64,000 nt of DNA from Xylophilus sp. Leaf220 (GCF_001421705.1 NZ_LMKO01000026.1:81787-145786), one strand, 5' to 3'; positions 29,032 to 38,065 are shown, numbered from the stretch's first letter. Made by a program: numbers and translations. The notes: generated by a model not told the origin, from the sequence alone.

Positions 29032-30258
29032 ATGCCCCCTACCCCGCACGCCTCCCTGCCCCTGCGGCAACTCCTCCTCTGCGGCGCGATCATCGTGACG
29101 CTCTCGATGGGCATCCGCCACGGCTTCGGTCTGTGGCTGCAGCCGATCACGCAGGAGATGGGCTGGACGCGGCAGACCTTCTCCTTCGCGATCGCGGTGC
29201 AGAACCTGTCGTGGGGCATCTTCGGCATCTTCGCGGGCATGGCGGCCGACCGGTTCGGCGCCTTCCGGGTGCTGCTGGGCGGATCGCTGCTGTACGCGCT
29301 CGGGCTGGCCGGCATGGCCTCGTCGCCCACGCCGCTGATGTTCATACTGAGCGCCGGCATCCTGATCGGCGCGGCCCAGGCCGGCACCACCTACGCGGTG
29401 ATCTACGGCATCCTGGGCCGGCAGATCCCGGCCGAACGGCGCTCCTGGGCGATGGGCGTCACCGCCGCAGCCGGCTCCTTCGGCCAGTTCCTGATGGTGC
29501 CGGTCGAGGGGCAGCTGATCGCCCAGCTGGGCTGGCACCAGGCGCTGATGGTGCTGGCCGCCGCGGCGCTGCTGGTGGTGCCGCTGGCCTTCGGGCTGCG
29601 GGAGCCGGGCTTCGGTGCCGGCGCCGTCCGGCCGGTGCGCGACCAGACCATCCTGCAGGCCTTTTCCGAGGCGTTCCGCTACCCCAGCTTCCAATTGCTG
29701 ATGGCCGGCTACTTCGTCTGCGGCTTCCAGGTGGTCTTCATCGGGGTGCACATGCCCAGCTACCTGAAGGACAAGGGCCTGTCGCCCGAGGTGGCCAGCT
29801 ACGCGCTGGCGCTGATCGGCCTGTTCAACATCTTCGGCACCTACACCGCCGGCGTGCTGGGGCAGCGGATGGCCAAGCGCAAGATCCTGGCGTTCATCTA
29901 CCTCTCCCGCGCGGTGGCGATCACCGTGTTCCTGCTGGTGCCGATCAGCCCGGCCAGCGTGTACGTCTTCTCGGCGGTGATGGGCGCGCTGTGGCTCTCC
30001 ACCGTGCCGGTAACCAACTCGGCCATCGCGCAGATCTTCGGCATCCAGCACCTGTCGATGCTCAGCGGCTTCGTCTTCATGGGCCACCAGGTGGGGTCGT
30101 TCCTGGGCGTGTGGCTGGGCGGGCTGCTCTACGACCGTACCGGCAGCTACGACGTGGTCTGGTGGCTGTCGATCGCGCTCGGCGTCTTCGCCGCGCTGAT
30201 CAACCTGCCGGTGCGCGAGGCGCCGATCCAGCGGCCGCGCAGCGCGGTGGCGGCATGA
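29032..30258 (+). CDS. MFS transporter
   Basis: This is a 408-residue, 12-segment major facilitator protein. The loop between TM2 and TM3 has GMAADRFGAFRVLLGG, matching the MFS signature, and NSAIAQIFGIQHLSMLSGFVFMGHQVGSFLG in the second half is seen in monocarboxylate/oxalate-formate-type carriers. Substrate unknown. The start MPPTPHASLPLRQLL directly precedes TM1. The stop overlaps the next small gene by ATGA. It is divergent from parE with a 183-bp gap. Confidence 0.92.
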   Translation: MPPTPHASLPLRQLLLCGAIIVTLSMGIRHGFGLWLQPITQEMGWTRQTFSFAIAVQNLSWGIFGIFAGMAADRFGAFRVLLGGSLLYALGLAGMASSPTPLMFILSAGILIGAAQAGTTYAVIYGILGRQIPAERRSWAMGVTAAAGSFGQFLMVPVEGQLIAQLGWHQALMVLAAAALLVVPLAFGLREPGFGAGAVRPVRDQTILQAFSEAFRYPSFQLLMAGYFVCGFQVVFIGVHMPSYLKDKGLSPEVASYALALIGLFNIFGTYTAGVLGQRMAKRKILAFIYLSRAVAITVFLLVPISPASVYVFSAVMGALWLSTVPVTNSAIAQIFGIQHLSMLSGFVFMGHQVGSFLGVWLGGLLYDRTGSYDVVWWLSIALGVFAALINLPVREAPIQRPRSAVAA

Positions 30259-30443
30259 ACGCCGGCGCTCCACTGGACATGCGCCCCGGAGGGGCGCCGC
30301 ACACCGGCCACCGCCTGGTTCGTGTCGCGCTGCGGGCGGCCGCCGCGCTGCTGGCCACGGCGGTACTGGCCGGCGTGTTCATGCTCTACCTGCAGCCGGA
30401 ATTCCTGCGCGCGCTGGCCGACCAGGTGTGGGCCTGCTTTTGA
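30255..30443 (+). CDS. Small single-pass membrane protein (62 aa)
   Basis: This 62-residue protein has one predicted membrane segment (VALRAAAALLATAVLAGVFM, about residues 23-42) and a short C-terminal tail ending QVWACF. The ATGA overlap with the MFS gene and a 16-bp overlap with the downstream methyltransferase gene indicate that it is a real, translationally coupled gene. Function unknown; it may be an accessory of the transporter. Confidence 0.75.
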   Translation: MNAGAPLDMRPGGAPHTGHRLVRVALRAAAALLATAVLAGVFMLYLQPEFLRALADQVWACF

Positions 30444-31006
30444 GCGGCGCCTGCGCGCCGTCGGACTGGGTGCGGCGCTGGAGCCATCTGGTGCCGGCAG
30501 GCGGCACGGTGCTCGACGTGGCCTGCGGCGGCGGCCGGCACCTGCAGTGGTTCCATGCGCGAAACCATGCGGTAGCCGGCGTGGATATTCGACCCGACGC
30601 TATCGAAATCGCAGCACGCTACGGCGAGGCGGTGCAGGCCGACATCGAGGCCGGGTCCTGGCCGTTCGCCGGCCGGCAGTTCGCCTGCGTGGTGGTCGCC
30701 AACTACCTGTGGCGCCCGCTGCTGCCCACCCTGGTCGCGAGCGTGGCGCCGGGCGGCGTGCTGCTGTACGAGACCTTCGCCGACGGCAACGCCGCCTGGG
30801 GCAGGCCGTCGCGGCCCGATTTCCTGCTGCGGCCGGGCGAGCTGCTGCAGGCCTGCGCCGACCTGCGGGTCGTCGCCTACGAGGAAGGCTTCTCGCCGAC
30901 GCCCACGCCGCGCTGCGTGCAGCGCATCGCCGCCGTCCGCCCATCAACGGACGGTGCGGCGCAGCCACCGACGCTGGAGCCGGGGAACCCCGGGCCGCCC
31001 CGCTGA
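30428..31006 (+). CDS. Class I SAM-dependent methyltransferase
   Basis: This 192-residue cytoplasmic protein has the SAM-binding motif I VLDVACGGGRHL (residues about 28-39), followed by the acidic residue of motif II in VAGVDIRPDAIE and motif-IV-like FACVVVANYLWRP. Substrate unknown; it resembles small TehB/UbiE-like methyltransferases. The C-terminal 25 residues are low complexity. It overlaps the 62-aa gene by 16 bp and precedes dapA by 108 bp. Confidence 0.85.
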   Translation: MGLLLSGACAPSDWVRRWSHLVPAGGTVLDVACGGGRHLQWFHARNHAVAGVDIRPDAIEIAARYGEAVQADIEAGSWPFAGRQFACVVVANYLWRPLLPTLVASVAPGGVLLYETFADGNAAWGRPSRPDFLLRPGELLQACADLRVVAYEEGFSPTPTPRCVQRIAAVRPSTDGAAQPPTLEPGNPGPPR

Positions 31007-31114
31007 CTCAGACTCCGCGGCCCGGCCCGCGACCGGCTTTGCAGGCCGTTTGCGATCGCCCACCCCCGACTGGCTAAAATTCGACGCTTTGACCGACCGG
31101 CACCCTCCACCGAC

Positions 31115-32011
31115 ATGACCTTGCACAACGGTTCCCTCACAGGCAGCATCGTGGCCCTCGTCACTCCGATGCACGACGATGCCAGCGTGGACTATCCCAC
31201 CCTGCGCAAGCTCATCGACTGGCACATCGCCGAGGGCACCGACTGCATCGGCGTCGTGGGAACCACCGGCGAATCGCCCACCGTCGACGTCGAGGAGCAC
31301 TGCGAGATCATCCGCGTGTCGGTCGAGCAGGCGGCGGGCCGGGTGCCGATCATGGCCGGATGCGGCGCCAACTCCACCAAGGAGGCGATCGAGCTGGCCC
31401 GCTTCGCCAAGGGCGTGGGCGCCGATTCGCAGCTGCAGGTGGTGCCGTACTACAACAAGCCGACGCAAGAAGGCCAGTACCAGCATTTCAAGGCCATCGC
31501 CGAAGCCGTCGGCGACCTGCCCACCGTCCTCTACAACGTGCCCGGCCGCACCGTTGCCGATATGCTGCACGACACGGTGCTGCGCCTGGCGCAGGTGCCG
31601 GGCATCGTCGGCATCAAGGAAGCCACCGGCAACATCGAGCGCGCGCAGTGGCTGATCCGCGACGTGCCCAAGGGCTTCGCGGTGTACTCCGGCGACGACC
31701 CGACCGCGGTGGCCCTGATGCTCTGCGGCGGCCAGGGCAACATCAGCGTGACGGCCAACGTCGCGCCGCGCCTGATGCACGAGCTGTGCGTCGCCGCCAT
31801 CGCCGGCGACGCCCGCCGCGCGATGCAGATCCAGCAGCAGCTGATGCCGGTGCACAAGCACCTCTTCGTCGAGGCCAACCCGATCCCGGTGAAGTGGGCC
31901 CTCTCGCGCATGGGCCGCTGCGGCGGCACGATGCGCCTGCCCATGACGCCCCTGGCCGACGCCAACGGCCCGGTCGTCGAACAGGCGCTGCGCGCCGCCG
32001 GCCTGCTGTGA
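31115..32011 (+). CDS. dapA: 4-hydroxy-tetrahydrodipicolinate synthase
   Basis: This 298-residue enzyme condenses pyruvate with aspartate semialdehyde in the lysine/diaminopimelate pathway. Active-site residues are present: Schiff-base Lys168 in [10 protein letters not shown], Tyr140 and Arg145 in LYNVPGRT, and Thr50-Thr51 in [10 protein letters not shown]. Length is normal. bamC follows 56 bp downstream, an order also known from E. coli (dapA-bamC). Confidence 0.98.
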   Translation: MTLHNGSLTGSIVALVTPMHDDASVDYPTLRKLIDWHIAEGTDCIGVVGTTGESPTVDVEEHCEIIRVSVEQAAGRVPIMAGCGANSTKEAIELARFAKGVGADSQLQVVPYYNKPTQEGQYQHFKAIAEAVGDLPTVLYNVPGRTVADMLHDTVLRLAQVPGIVGIKEATGNIERAQWLIRDVPKGFAVYSGDDPTAVALMLCGGQGNISVTANVAPRLMHELCVAAIAGDARRAMQIQQQLMPVHKHLFVEANPIPVKWALSRMGRCGGTMRLPMTPLADANGPVVEQALRAAGLL

Positions 32012-32067
32012 GCCGCACGCCGCCGCCTGCCGCCCGTCTCTCTCATTTCAAACGCAAGGGATTTTCC

Positions 32068-33177
32068 GTGACCCGAATCGCACCTGTCGCCCGCCGTTTC
32101 GGCCTGCTGGGCCTGGCCTTGGCCCTGTCGGCGTGTTCGGTGTTCGACACCGACAAGATCGACTACAAGAGCGCCGGCCGCGCCCCCACCCTGGAGGTGC
32201 CGCCCGACCTGAGCCAGCTCTCGCGCGACTCCCGCTACGTGGTGACCGGCGGCGTCGCCTCGGCCGCCGGCTTCCAGGCGGCGCAATCGGCCGCCGCGCC
32301 CGGCACCGCCGGTGCCGCCCCGGCGAGCCTGGGCGACGTGCGCATCGAGCGCGACGGCAACACCCGCTGGCTGGTGGTCAACCGCCCGGCCGACAAGCTG
32401 TGGGACCCGGTCCGCGACTTCTGGCTCGAGAACGGATTCCTGCTGACCATCGACCAGAACAACCTCGGCATCCTCGAGACCGACTGGGCCGAGAACCGCG
32501 CCAAGCTGCCGCAGGACATCATCCGCAGCACCCTGGGCAAGCTGATCGACTCGGCCTACTCCACCGGTGAGCGCGACAAGTTCCGCACCCGCCTGGAGCG
32601 CACCGCCGACGGCAAGACCGAGATCTACATCAGCCACCGCGGCATGCAGGAGGTCTATGTCGACAAGGCGCAGAAGGACCAGACCGTCTGGCAGCCCCGC
32701 CCGACCGACCCCGAGCTGGAGGCCGAGCTGCTGCGCCGCCTGATGGTCAAGCTGGGCGGCGCCTCCGAAGCGCAGTCCAAGCAGATGATCGCGTCGGGCC
32801 CCACGGTGCGCAACACCGCGCGCGTCGCCAGCGTCGACGGCCTGCCGGCGGTGCAGATCGACGAGAACTTCGACCGCGCCTGGCGCCGGGTGGGCCTGAC
32901 GCTCGACCGCACCGGCTTCACCGTCGAGGACCGCGACCGCAGCCAGGGCGTGTACTTCGTCCGCTACGTCGCGCCCAACGCCGACAAGAAGGACCAGGGC
33001 TTCCTCGGCAAGATCTTCAACCGCAACCCCGACGCGTCGCCGCCGGTCAAGTACCGCATCGTCGTCAAGGGCCAGGGCGAGCAGAGCACGGTAACGGTGC
33101 AGAACACCGCCGGCGCGCCCGAGCGCTCGGCCGACGCGGGCCGCATCGTCCAGGTGATCGCCGACGACCTGAAGTGA
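32068..33177 (+). CDS. bamC: Outer-membrane assembly lipoprotein BamC
   Basis: This 369-residue lipoprotein belongs to the BAM complex that inserts beta-barrel proteins. The GTG start (VTRIAPVARRFG) gives a signal peptide with lipobox LSAC (LALSACSVFDTDKIDYKSA). The unstructured N-terminal region with PPDLSQLSRDSRY is the conserved BamD-binding type. Two helix-grip domains follow. No alternative ATG would keep the lipobox. It is adjacent to dapA, as in enterobacteria. Confidence 0.95.
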   Translation: MTRIAPVARRFGLLGLALALSACSVFDTDKIDYKSAGRAPTLEVPPDLSQLSRDSRYVVTGGVASAAGFQAAQSAAAPGTAGAAPASLGDVRIERDGNTRWLVVNRPADKLWDPVRDFWLENGFLLTIDQNNLGILETDWAENRAKLPQDIIRSTLGKLIDSAYSTGERDKFRTRLERTADGKTEIYISHRGMQEVYVDKAQKDQTVWQPRPTDPELEAELLRRLMVKLGGASEAQSKQMIASGPTVRNTARVASVDGLPAVQIDENFDRAWRRVGLTLDRTGFTVEDRDRSQGVYFVRYVAPNADKKDQGFLGKIFNRNPDASPPVKYRIVVKGQGEQSTVTVQNTAGAPERSADAGRIVQVIADDLK

Positions 33178-33218
33178 TCCGGCGGCCCGTCCGGGCCGCA
33201 GCGCTTCCGCCCTCCGAG

Positions 33219-33242
33219 CCGGCCGTCCCACAGGACGGCCGG
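33219..33242 (+). terminator. Hairpin downstream of bamC
   Basis: CCGGCCGTCC-CACA-GGACGGCCGG forms a perfect 10-bp stem 42 bp after the bamC stop. The T-rich tract (CCTTTTTCGCC) lies about 20 bp further, so termination strength is uncertain. Confidence 0.6.
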
Positions 33243-33290
33243 TGTGCATTTCGGCCTTCCTTTTTCGCCTTCGCGCTCCACTTCCCTCCC

Positions 33291-34067
33291 ATGCTCCGAT
33301 TTCGCAACCTGGCCAGCGGCAGTACCGGTAACGCCACCGTGGTCGAGGGCCGCAGCGGCACCCGCACCACCCGCCTGCTGGTCGACTGCGGCCTGGGCAT
33401 CCGCCAGCTCGAGCAGCGGCTGAAGCTGGCGGGCCTGGCGGCGACCGACATCGGCGCGGTGTTCATCACCCACGAGCATTCGGACCACATCGGCTGCGTG
33501 CAGGCCTTCGCGGTGCGCAACCGCATCCCGGTGTGGATGAGCCACGGCACCCACGCGGCGCTGGGCGCGCCCGATTTCGACGGCCTGCTGCAGGTGGCGC
33601 ACGACATGGCGCCGATCGACTTCGGCGGCTTCGAGGCGCGGCCGTTCACCGTGCCGCACGACGCCCGCGAGCCGCTGCAGCTGCGCTGCTCCGACGGCGC
33701 TGTGCACCTCGGCCTGCTGACCGACCTGGGCCACGCCACCGCCCATGTGCTGGAGCAACTGCAGGGCTGCCACGCGCTGATGCTGGAGAGCAACCACGAC
33801 CCCGAGTTGCTGGCGCTCTCGCGCTATCCGGACTTCCTCAAGCGCCGGGTCGGCGGCCGCTACGGCCACCTGGCCAACGCCGCGGCCGCAGAGGTGGCCG
33901 CGGCCGTGCAGCACGCCGGGCTGCGGCGGGTGGTGGCCGCCCATCTGAGCGAGCGCAACAACCGTCCCGACCTGGCCCGCGCCACCCTCTCCGCCGCGCT
34001 GGCGGCCACCGCGGCGCAGATCGACATCGCCGACCCGCTGACCGGCACCGACTGGTTCGAGGTCTGA
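33291..34067 (+). CDS. MBL-fold metallo-hydrolase (YycJ/WalJ-like)
   Basis: This 258-residue metallo-beta-lactamase-fold protein has the zinc motif ITHEHSDHIG (THxHxDH type). Further ligand candidates are His in VPHDAREP and Asp in LLTDLGHATAH. The N-terminal FRNLASGSTGNATVVEG matches the YycJ/WalJ group, suspected 5'-exonuclease or phosphodiesterase enzymes. The start MLRFRNLASGSTGN is the canonical beginning. It is probably the last gene of the dapA-bamC block. Confidence 0.9.
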   Translation: MLRFRNLASGSTGNATVVEGRSGTRTTRLLVDCGLGIRQLEQRLKLAGLAATDIGAVFITHEHSDHIGCVQAFAVRNRIPVWMSHGTHAALGAPDFDGLLQVAHDMAPIDFGGFEARPFTVPHDAREPLQLRCSDGAVHLGLLTDLGHATAHVLEQLQGCHALMLESNHDPELLALSRYPDFLKRRVGGRYGHLANAAAAEVAAAVQHAGLRRVVAAHLSERNNRPDLARATLSAALAATAAQIDIADPLTGTDWFEV

Positions 34068-34119
34068 TGCCCGACCGGCCGCATGGCCGGCCGCGGAAGA
34101 CCCGGGGACCGCCGGTGTC

Positions 34120-34135
34120 TGGCATGGAAACTGCA
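34120..34135 (+). promoter_or_regulatory. Sigma-54 promoter of the NMT1-receptor operon
   Basis: TGGCATGGAAACTGCA has -24 GG (34121-34122) and -12 GC (34133-34134) at exact spacing. The predicted start (about 34146) falls one base before the conserved RNA element. The same promoter-plus-RNA arrangement precedes two other genes 4 kb away. Confidence 0.75.
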
Positions 34136-34145
34136 TTACCGGCCG

Positions 34146-34229
34146 CGAGAGAGTAGAAGCGTTCACCGTCGCACCGCAGGCGCCGCCATCGGCACGCCGC
34201 CGGGAAGGTCGGCCGGAAATTGCTCTCGG
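34146..34229 (+). promoter_or_regulatory. Candidate xanthine (NMT1-motif-like) riboswitch, element 1
   Basis: Stem P1 pairs GAGAGUAG (34149-34156) with UUGCUCUC (34220-34227). Inside it lie the conserved boxes AAGCGUUCA (34157-34165) and GGAAA (34215-34219), flanking a 49-nt GC-rich arm. Elements 2 and 3 repeat the same design. Architecture (P1, conserved junction, variable arm) and downstream NMT1 gene fit the NMT1-motif xanthine riboswitch. The class assignment is inference; the shared structure is seen directly. The start codon is 123 nt beyond P1. Confidence 0.7.
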
Positions 34230-34349
34230 AGTCCGCATGCTGAAAGCGCTCGGCTGCGACGGTGGGGCAGGCCATGCCCGGCCTGTCCGCAGCACCGAAA
34301 TGCGCGCCGCATGCGCCCGTGCCCCCCGCTTCTCCGGAGCCTGTCCGCC

Positions 34350-35375
34350 ATGCAACGCCGTTCCCTTCTCCGCGCCGTCGGCGCCGCCCCCTTCCTGGCC
34401 GCCACGCCTTTCGTCCGCGCCCAGGGTTCCCTGCAGAAATTCAAGTTCAACCTGGGCTGGAAGGTCGAGGCGACCGCCGCCGGCTTCCTCCTGGCCCAGC
34501 AGCGCGGCTACTACAAGGACGCCGGCCTGGACGTGACGATCGACACCGGCAACGGATCGGCCGCGGCGATCGGCCTGGTGGGCAGCGGCGCGTACGACTG
34601 CGCCTCGGCCGACCTGGCGACGATGATCGAGTTCAACGTCAACAACCCCTCGGCCCGGCTGGCCGCGGTGGCGATCCAGTACGACCTGAACCCCAACGCG
34701 ATCATCGTGCGCAAGGACGGCCCGATCAAGACGCCCGCCGACCTGGCGGGCAGGAGCATCCTGGGACAGCCGTTCAACGCGTCGAGGAAGCTGTTTCCGG
34801 CCTTCGCCAAGGCGCAGGGCTTCGACCCCTCCGGCGTGAAATGGGAGAACGTGGCGCCCGACATCGGCGACACCCGCTTCGTGAAGGGCGACTTCGACGC
34901 GTCGGCCTATTTCTACTTCACCGGCCTGCTCAATTTGCAGGCACGCGGCATGGGGCCGGAACAGCTGACCGTGTTCCGCTTTTCCGACCACGGCATGAAA
35001 TCGTACGGCAACGGCCTGGTCGCCAACGGCCGCAGCATGGAGCAGCAGGACGCCATGCGCGCTTTCGTGAAGGCGACCACCCGCGGCTGGATCGACGCCA
35101 TCGCCGACACGAAGGCCGGTGCCGCGGCGGTGAAGGCGCGCGAGCCGCTCGCCAACGAGGCCATCGAGTACGCGCGCCTGCAGCTGGTCGTCGACGGCAG
35201 CATGAAGACGCCCGACACCCGCACGCACGGCTGGGGCGGTGCCACCCCCGCACGGATGCAGGCCACCATCGACGAGACGGTGGCCGCCTTCGGCCTGAAG
35301 GCCAGCCCGGCCGTCGCCGACATCTGGACCGACCGCTTCCTGCCCGCACCGGCAGACCGCCAGCTGAAGGCCTGA
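34350..35375 (+). CDS. NMT1/SsuA-type ABC transporter substrate-binding protein
   Basis: This 341-residue periplasmic binding protein of the NMT1/THI5-like family starts MQRRSLLRAVGAAPFLAATPFVRAQG, a twin-Arg-like signal peptide. KFNLGWKVEATAAGFLLAQQ and YYKDAGLDVTI are typical of the family. A CCGGAG ribosome-binding site sits 10 bp before the ATG. No cognate permease or ATPase gene is nearby, so it must work with a system encoded elsewhere. The leader holds a sigma-54 promoter and a riboswitch candidate, so a xanthine-related purine is the likely ligand (inference). The next gene is an oxygenase in the same operon. Confidence 0.93.
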   Translation: MQRRSLLRAVGAAPFLAATPFVRAQGSLQKFKFNLGWKVEATAAGFLLAQQRGYYKDAGLDVTIDTGNGSAAAIGLVGSGAYDCASADLATMIEFNVNNPSARLAAVAIQYDLNPNAIIVRKDGPIKTPADLAGRSILGQPFNASRKLFPAFAKAQGFDPSGVKWENVAPDIGDTRFVKGDFDASAYFYFTGLLNLQARGMGPEQLTVFRFSDHGMKSYGNGLVANGRSMEQQDAMRAFVKATTRGWIDAIADTKAGAAAVKAREPLANEAIEYARLQLVVDGSMKTPDTRTHGWGGATPARMQATIDETVAAFGLKASPAVADIWTDRFLPAPADRQLKA

Positions 35376-35388
35376 GCCGGTGGCGCAG

Positions 35389-36396
35389 ATGGACACCATT
35401 CCCGTCATCGACCTGGACGGCGCCCTGGCGCCGGGCGGCCCGCGCAGCGCAGAGGTGGCGGCGCAATTGCGTGCCGCGGCCATGGCGTCGGGCTTCTTCT
35501 ACGTGCGCCGGCACGGCATACCCTCGGACATGCTGCAGCGCCAGTTCGACCTGGCGCAGGACCTGCTGGAACTGCCCGCCGCCACCCGGGCGGCGCTGGA
35601 CATGCGCCACTCGCCCACCATGCGCGGCTACGAGAACATCGGCGCGCAGACGCTCGACGCCAGTGCCCATGCCGACCTGAAGGAGAGCTTCTACTGCGGC
35701 ATCGCCTACCCGGCCGACCACCCGTACGTGCAGGCCGGCTACCAGACCTACGGCGGCAACCAGTGGCCGGCAGAGCTGCCCGAGGCACCTGCCGTCTGCG
35801 AGGCCTACATCCAGGCGATGCTGGGCCTGTCGCGCCGTCTGATGCAACTGATGGCCCTGTCGCTTGGCCTGCCCGAGGACTACTTCGACGCCGACAGCGA
35901 AAGCCCGATGGTGACGCTGCGCATGGTCCGCTACCCGCCGCAGCCCGCCGATGCCGACGACCGCACCTTCGGGGCCGGCGCCCACACCGACTGGGGCGCC
36001 CTGACCCTGCTGGCGCAGGACGGCCACGGCGGGCTGGAGGTCTGCATGCCCGACGGCGGCTGGGTGCCCGCCACGCCGATGGAGGGCTGCCTGGTGGTGA
36101 ACCTGGGCGACATGGTGCCGCGCTGGACCAACGGCCGCTACCACTCCAATCCGCACCGGGTGCGCAACCTGCATTCGGGCGGTGCGCCGCGCTATTCGAT
36201 CCCCTTCTTCTACGAGCCCGACTACCTGGCCCGGGTCGAGGCGGTGCCCGGCACGGTGCCGGCCGGCGAAGCGCCGCGGTTCGCGCCCTGTACCGTGGGC
36301 GAACATCTGCGCGAGATGTACCTGCGCACCTACGGCCTGAAGGAGTCGGCGGGCACGGCGGCGGCCCCGGCCGGGACGGCGGGCGCCGGCGCATGA
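35389..36396 (+). CDS. Isopenicillin-N-synthase-like 2OG/Fe(II) oxygenase (copy A)
   Basis: This protein of about 335 residues is a 2-oxoglutarate/Fe(II)-dependent oxygenase. Iron ligands are His and Asp in GAHTDWGALTLL and His in NPHRVRN; the 2OG-binding Arg and Ser are in RYSIPFFYEPD. Substrate is unknown. In this xanthine-linked operon a purine hydroxylase resembling fungal xanthine dioxygenase in chemistry is an attractive guess but unproven. MDTIPVIDLDG is preferred as start; a GTG at 35380 is possible. It lies 13 bp after the receptor gene and overlaps the VOC gene by 4 bp. Confidence 0.9.
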   Translation: MDTIPVIDLDGALAPGGPRSAEVAAQLRAAAMASGFFYVRRHGIPSDMLQRQFDLAQDLLELPAATRAALDMRHSPTMRGYENIGAQTLDASAHADLKESFYCGIAYPADHPYVQAGYQTYGGNQWPAELPEAPAVCEAYIQAMLGLSRRLMQLMALSLGLPEDYFDADSESPMVTLRMVRYPPQPADADDRTFGAGAHTDWGALTLLAQDGHGGLEVCMPDGGWVPATPMEGCLVVNLGDMVPRWTNGRYHSNPHRVRNLHSGGAPRYSIPFFYEPDYLARVEAVPGTVPAGEAPRFAPCTVGEHLREMYLRTYGLKESAGTAAAPAGTAGAGA

Positions 36397-36869
36397 AGCT
36401 CTGGTTCAACCTGCTCTGCCGCGACATGGAGGCGCAGATGCGCTTCTACCAGGCGCTGCTGGGCTGGCAGGAAGCCGAGGCCAGCCGTTCGCCGATCTAC
36501 CGCGCGCTGGAATCCGAGGGCGTGCAGTTCGGCTTCAACGCGCAGCCCGCCTACGCGTTGCTGGCGCTGGAAGACCGCGCGCCGGTGCCCACGCTCGCCG
36601 CGCCGGTCACCGCCTATGCCACCTTCATGCTGCCCACGCCCGATGCGGTCGACGACGTGGCCGACCGCGTCGGCGCGCTGGGCGGCCGGGTGATCAGGAT
36701 GCCGTACGCCACCTACTACGGCCAGTGGCAGGCGGTGTTGACCGACCCGGAGCAGCACGTGTTCCGCATCAGCGCGCACACGCTGCCGAGCGGCGCGGTC
36801 GCCGCACCCCACCCTGGGGGGCGAGGGGCGCCGCCCCTCGGAGCGACGAGCGACGCCCCTACTTCTTGA
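36393..36869 (+). CDS. VOC family protein
   Basis: This 158-residue glyoxalase-fold protein starts MKLWFNLLCRDMEAQMRFYQALLGW and has a second module with TAYATFMLPTPDAVDDVADRV and TDPEQHVFRIS. The ATGA overlap with the oxygenase gene shows translational coupling. The last 25 residues (HPGGRGAPPLGATSD) come from a GC-rich repeat-like stretch and are probably not part of the fold. The 3' end overlaps the convergent oxygenase gene by 11 bp. Confidence 0.85.
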   Translation: MKLWFNLLCRDMEAQMRFYQALLGWQEAEASRSPIYRALESEGVQFGFNAQPAYALLALEDRAPVPTLAAPVTAYATFMLPTPDAVDDVADRVGALGGRVIRMPYATYYGQWQAVLTDPEQHVFRISAHTLPSGAVAAPHPGGRGAPPLGATSDAPTS

Positions 36870-37848
36870 AGTTGGCTGCGATCCGCTGGTTCAGGTAGTC
36901 GCCGGCGGTGATCGGCGGGTACTTGCCGCTGGGCGATTCGATCACCGCGTCGCGGTTGGCCTGGCAGAAGAACGCCAGGCTGTAGCGCGGGCCCATGGTT
37001 TCGCCGGCCACCGGGTTGCGCACCCGGTGGAAGTTGCTCGGCAGCCGGTCGTCGCTCCAGCGCATCAGCATGTCGCCGATGTTGCAGGTGATCAGGTCTT
37101 CCTGCGGCGCGATCGAGGTCCACTCCTGCGCGTCCATCTCCTTGCCCGGGCAGACCTGCAGGCCGCCCTGCCCCTGGCGCTGGTAGAGCAGCGTCAGGCA
37201 GTCGAAATCGGTGTGCGCACCGGCCCGCCAGAGACCCAGCGAGCGCTGCTCTTCCGGTGGAATCGCGTAGTAGTGCAGCATCCGCAGCGTGCTTTGGTAG
37301 CTCGGCCGCGCCGGGTCGTGCGCGCGGGTGAAGAACGCCTCGTCGAAGCCCAGCTTCAGCGCGAAGCACGACAGCAGGCGCATGCCCACCGCCCAGCTCT
37401 TTTCCTCGAAGGCCAGCATGGTCGCGCGGAAGCCGGCCAGTTCGTCCTCGGTCGGCCACAGCCCGTCCATGTGCGGGCGGGTGATCTGGTAGGACTCCTT
37501 CTGGTCGGGCGTGCCGGTGGAGGGCCGCACCTGGGCGCGGCTTTCCCAACCCGAGTTGAGCGCCTTCTTCAGCGGGTACTGCGCCTTGACGCTGTCGGGC
37601 AGCGCGAAGAAGCGCTCGGCCATCGCGAAGGCCGCTCGCATCTCGGCCAGGTCGATGCCGTGGTCGGCCACCTGGAAGAAGCCGACGTCGACCGAAGCGT
37701 CCCAGAGCTGGTCGGCGATCTCGGCCTTGCGGCGGTGGAAATCGGCCAGGCTGATGCGGCGGATCTCGCGGGTGGTGGTCTCCGAACCCATCGCGCCCAT
37801 GCGCGTTTCTTTCTGGAGTTCGGCCATGTCGTAGGGGGTGCTGCTCAT
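36859..37848 (-). CDS. Isopenicillin-N-synthase-like 2OG/Fe(II) oxygenase (copy B)
   Basis: This is a 329-residue 2OG/Fe(II) oxygenase. Iron ligands are His/Asp in GAHTDFDCLTLL and His in NFHRVRNPVAG; the 2OG Arg/Ser are in PRYSLAFFCQANRD. It starts at MSSTPYDMAELQKETRMG. It has its own sigma-54 promoter and RNA element, pointing away from the deaminase gene. It is convergent with the VOC gene. It is only distantly similar to copy A, so the two are likely different enzymes of one pathway. Substrate unknown, purine-related by context. Confidence 0.9.
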   Translation of the reverse strand: MSSTPYDMAELQKETRMGAMGSETTTREIRRISLADFHRRKAEIADQLWDASVDVGFFQVADHGIDLAEMRAAFAMAERFFALPDSVKAQYPLKKALNSGWESRAQVRPSTGTPDQKESYQITRPHMDGLWPTEDELAGFRATMLAFEEKSWAVGMRLLSCFALKLGFDEAFFTRAHDPARPSYQSTLRMLHYYAIPPEEQRSLGLWRAGAHTDFDCLTLLYQRQGQGGLQVCPGKEMDAQEWTSIAPQEDLITCNIGDMLMRWSDDRLPSNFHRVRNPVAGETMGPRYSLAFFCQANRDAVIESPSGKYPPITAGDYLNQRIAANFKK

Positions 37849-37947
37849 ACGTTCGTGCTTCTCGAAGGAGGGGGCCGCGCGGGCCGGATGCACCGACGGA
37901 GGAGGCGGGATCACGGCGCCCCGGCTCCTCCGCGGTACGCGGTGCCG

Positions 37948-38006
37948 GAGAGCAATTCCCGGGCGCGCCCCGTTGCAGGGCACGATGAACGCTTCTACTC
38001 TCTCGC
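37948..38006 (-). promoter_or_regulatory. Candidate xanthine (NMT1-motif-like) riboswitch, element 3
   Basis: P1 pairs GAGAGUAG (38002-37995) with UUGCUCUC (37955-37948), read on the minus strand. The inner boxes are AAGCGUUCA (37994-37986) and GGGAA (37960-37956). The arm contains a CCC-UGCAAC-GGG hairpin. Predicted transcript start is 38006, four bases before P1. The oxygenase ATG is 100 nt downstream. Confidence 0.7.
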
Positions 38007-38016
38007 CGCCCGGGCA

Positions 38017-38032
38017 AGCAACTTGCGCGCCA
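38017..38032 (-). promoter_or_regulatory. Sigma-54 promoter of oxygenase copy B
   Basis: On the minus strand TGGCGCGCAAGTTGCT fits TGGC-N7-TTGCW with the -24 GG and -12 GC correctly spaced. Predicted start is near 38006. Confidence 0.8.
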
Positions 38033-38065
38033 TGCGCGAGTCGGCCGGGCCGCGGGTGGCCGCAC

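Noticed and set aside
30598-30650. Tenth family P repeat in the methyltransferase gene (GCTATCGAAATCGCAGCA)
   Set aside because: Only the head matches; the GGCCGGC palindrome and tail are absent and the codons fit the methyltransferase fold, so it may be chance.
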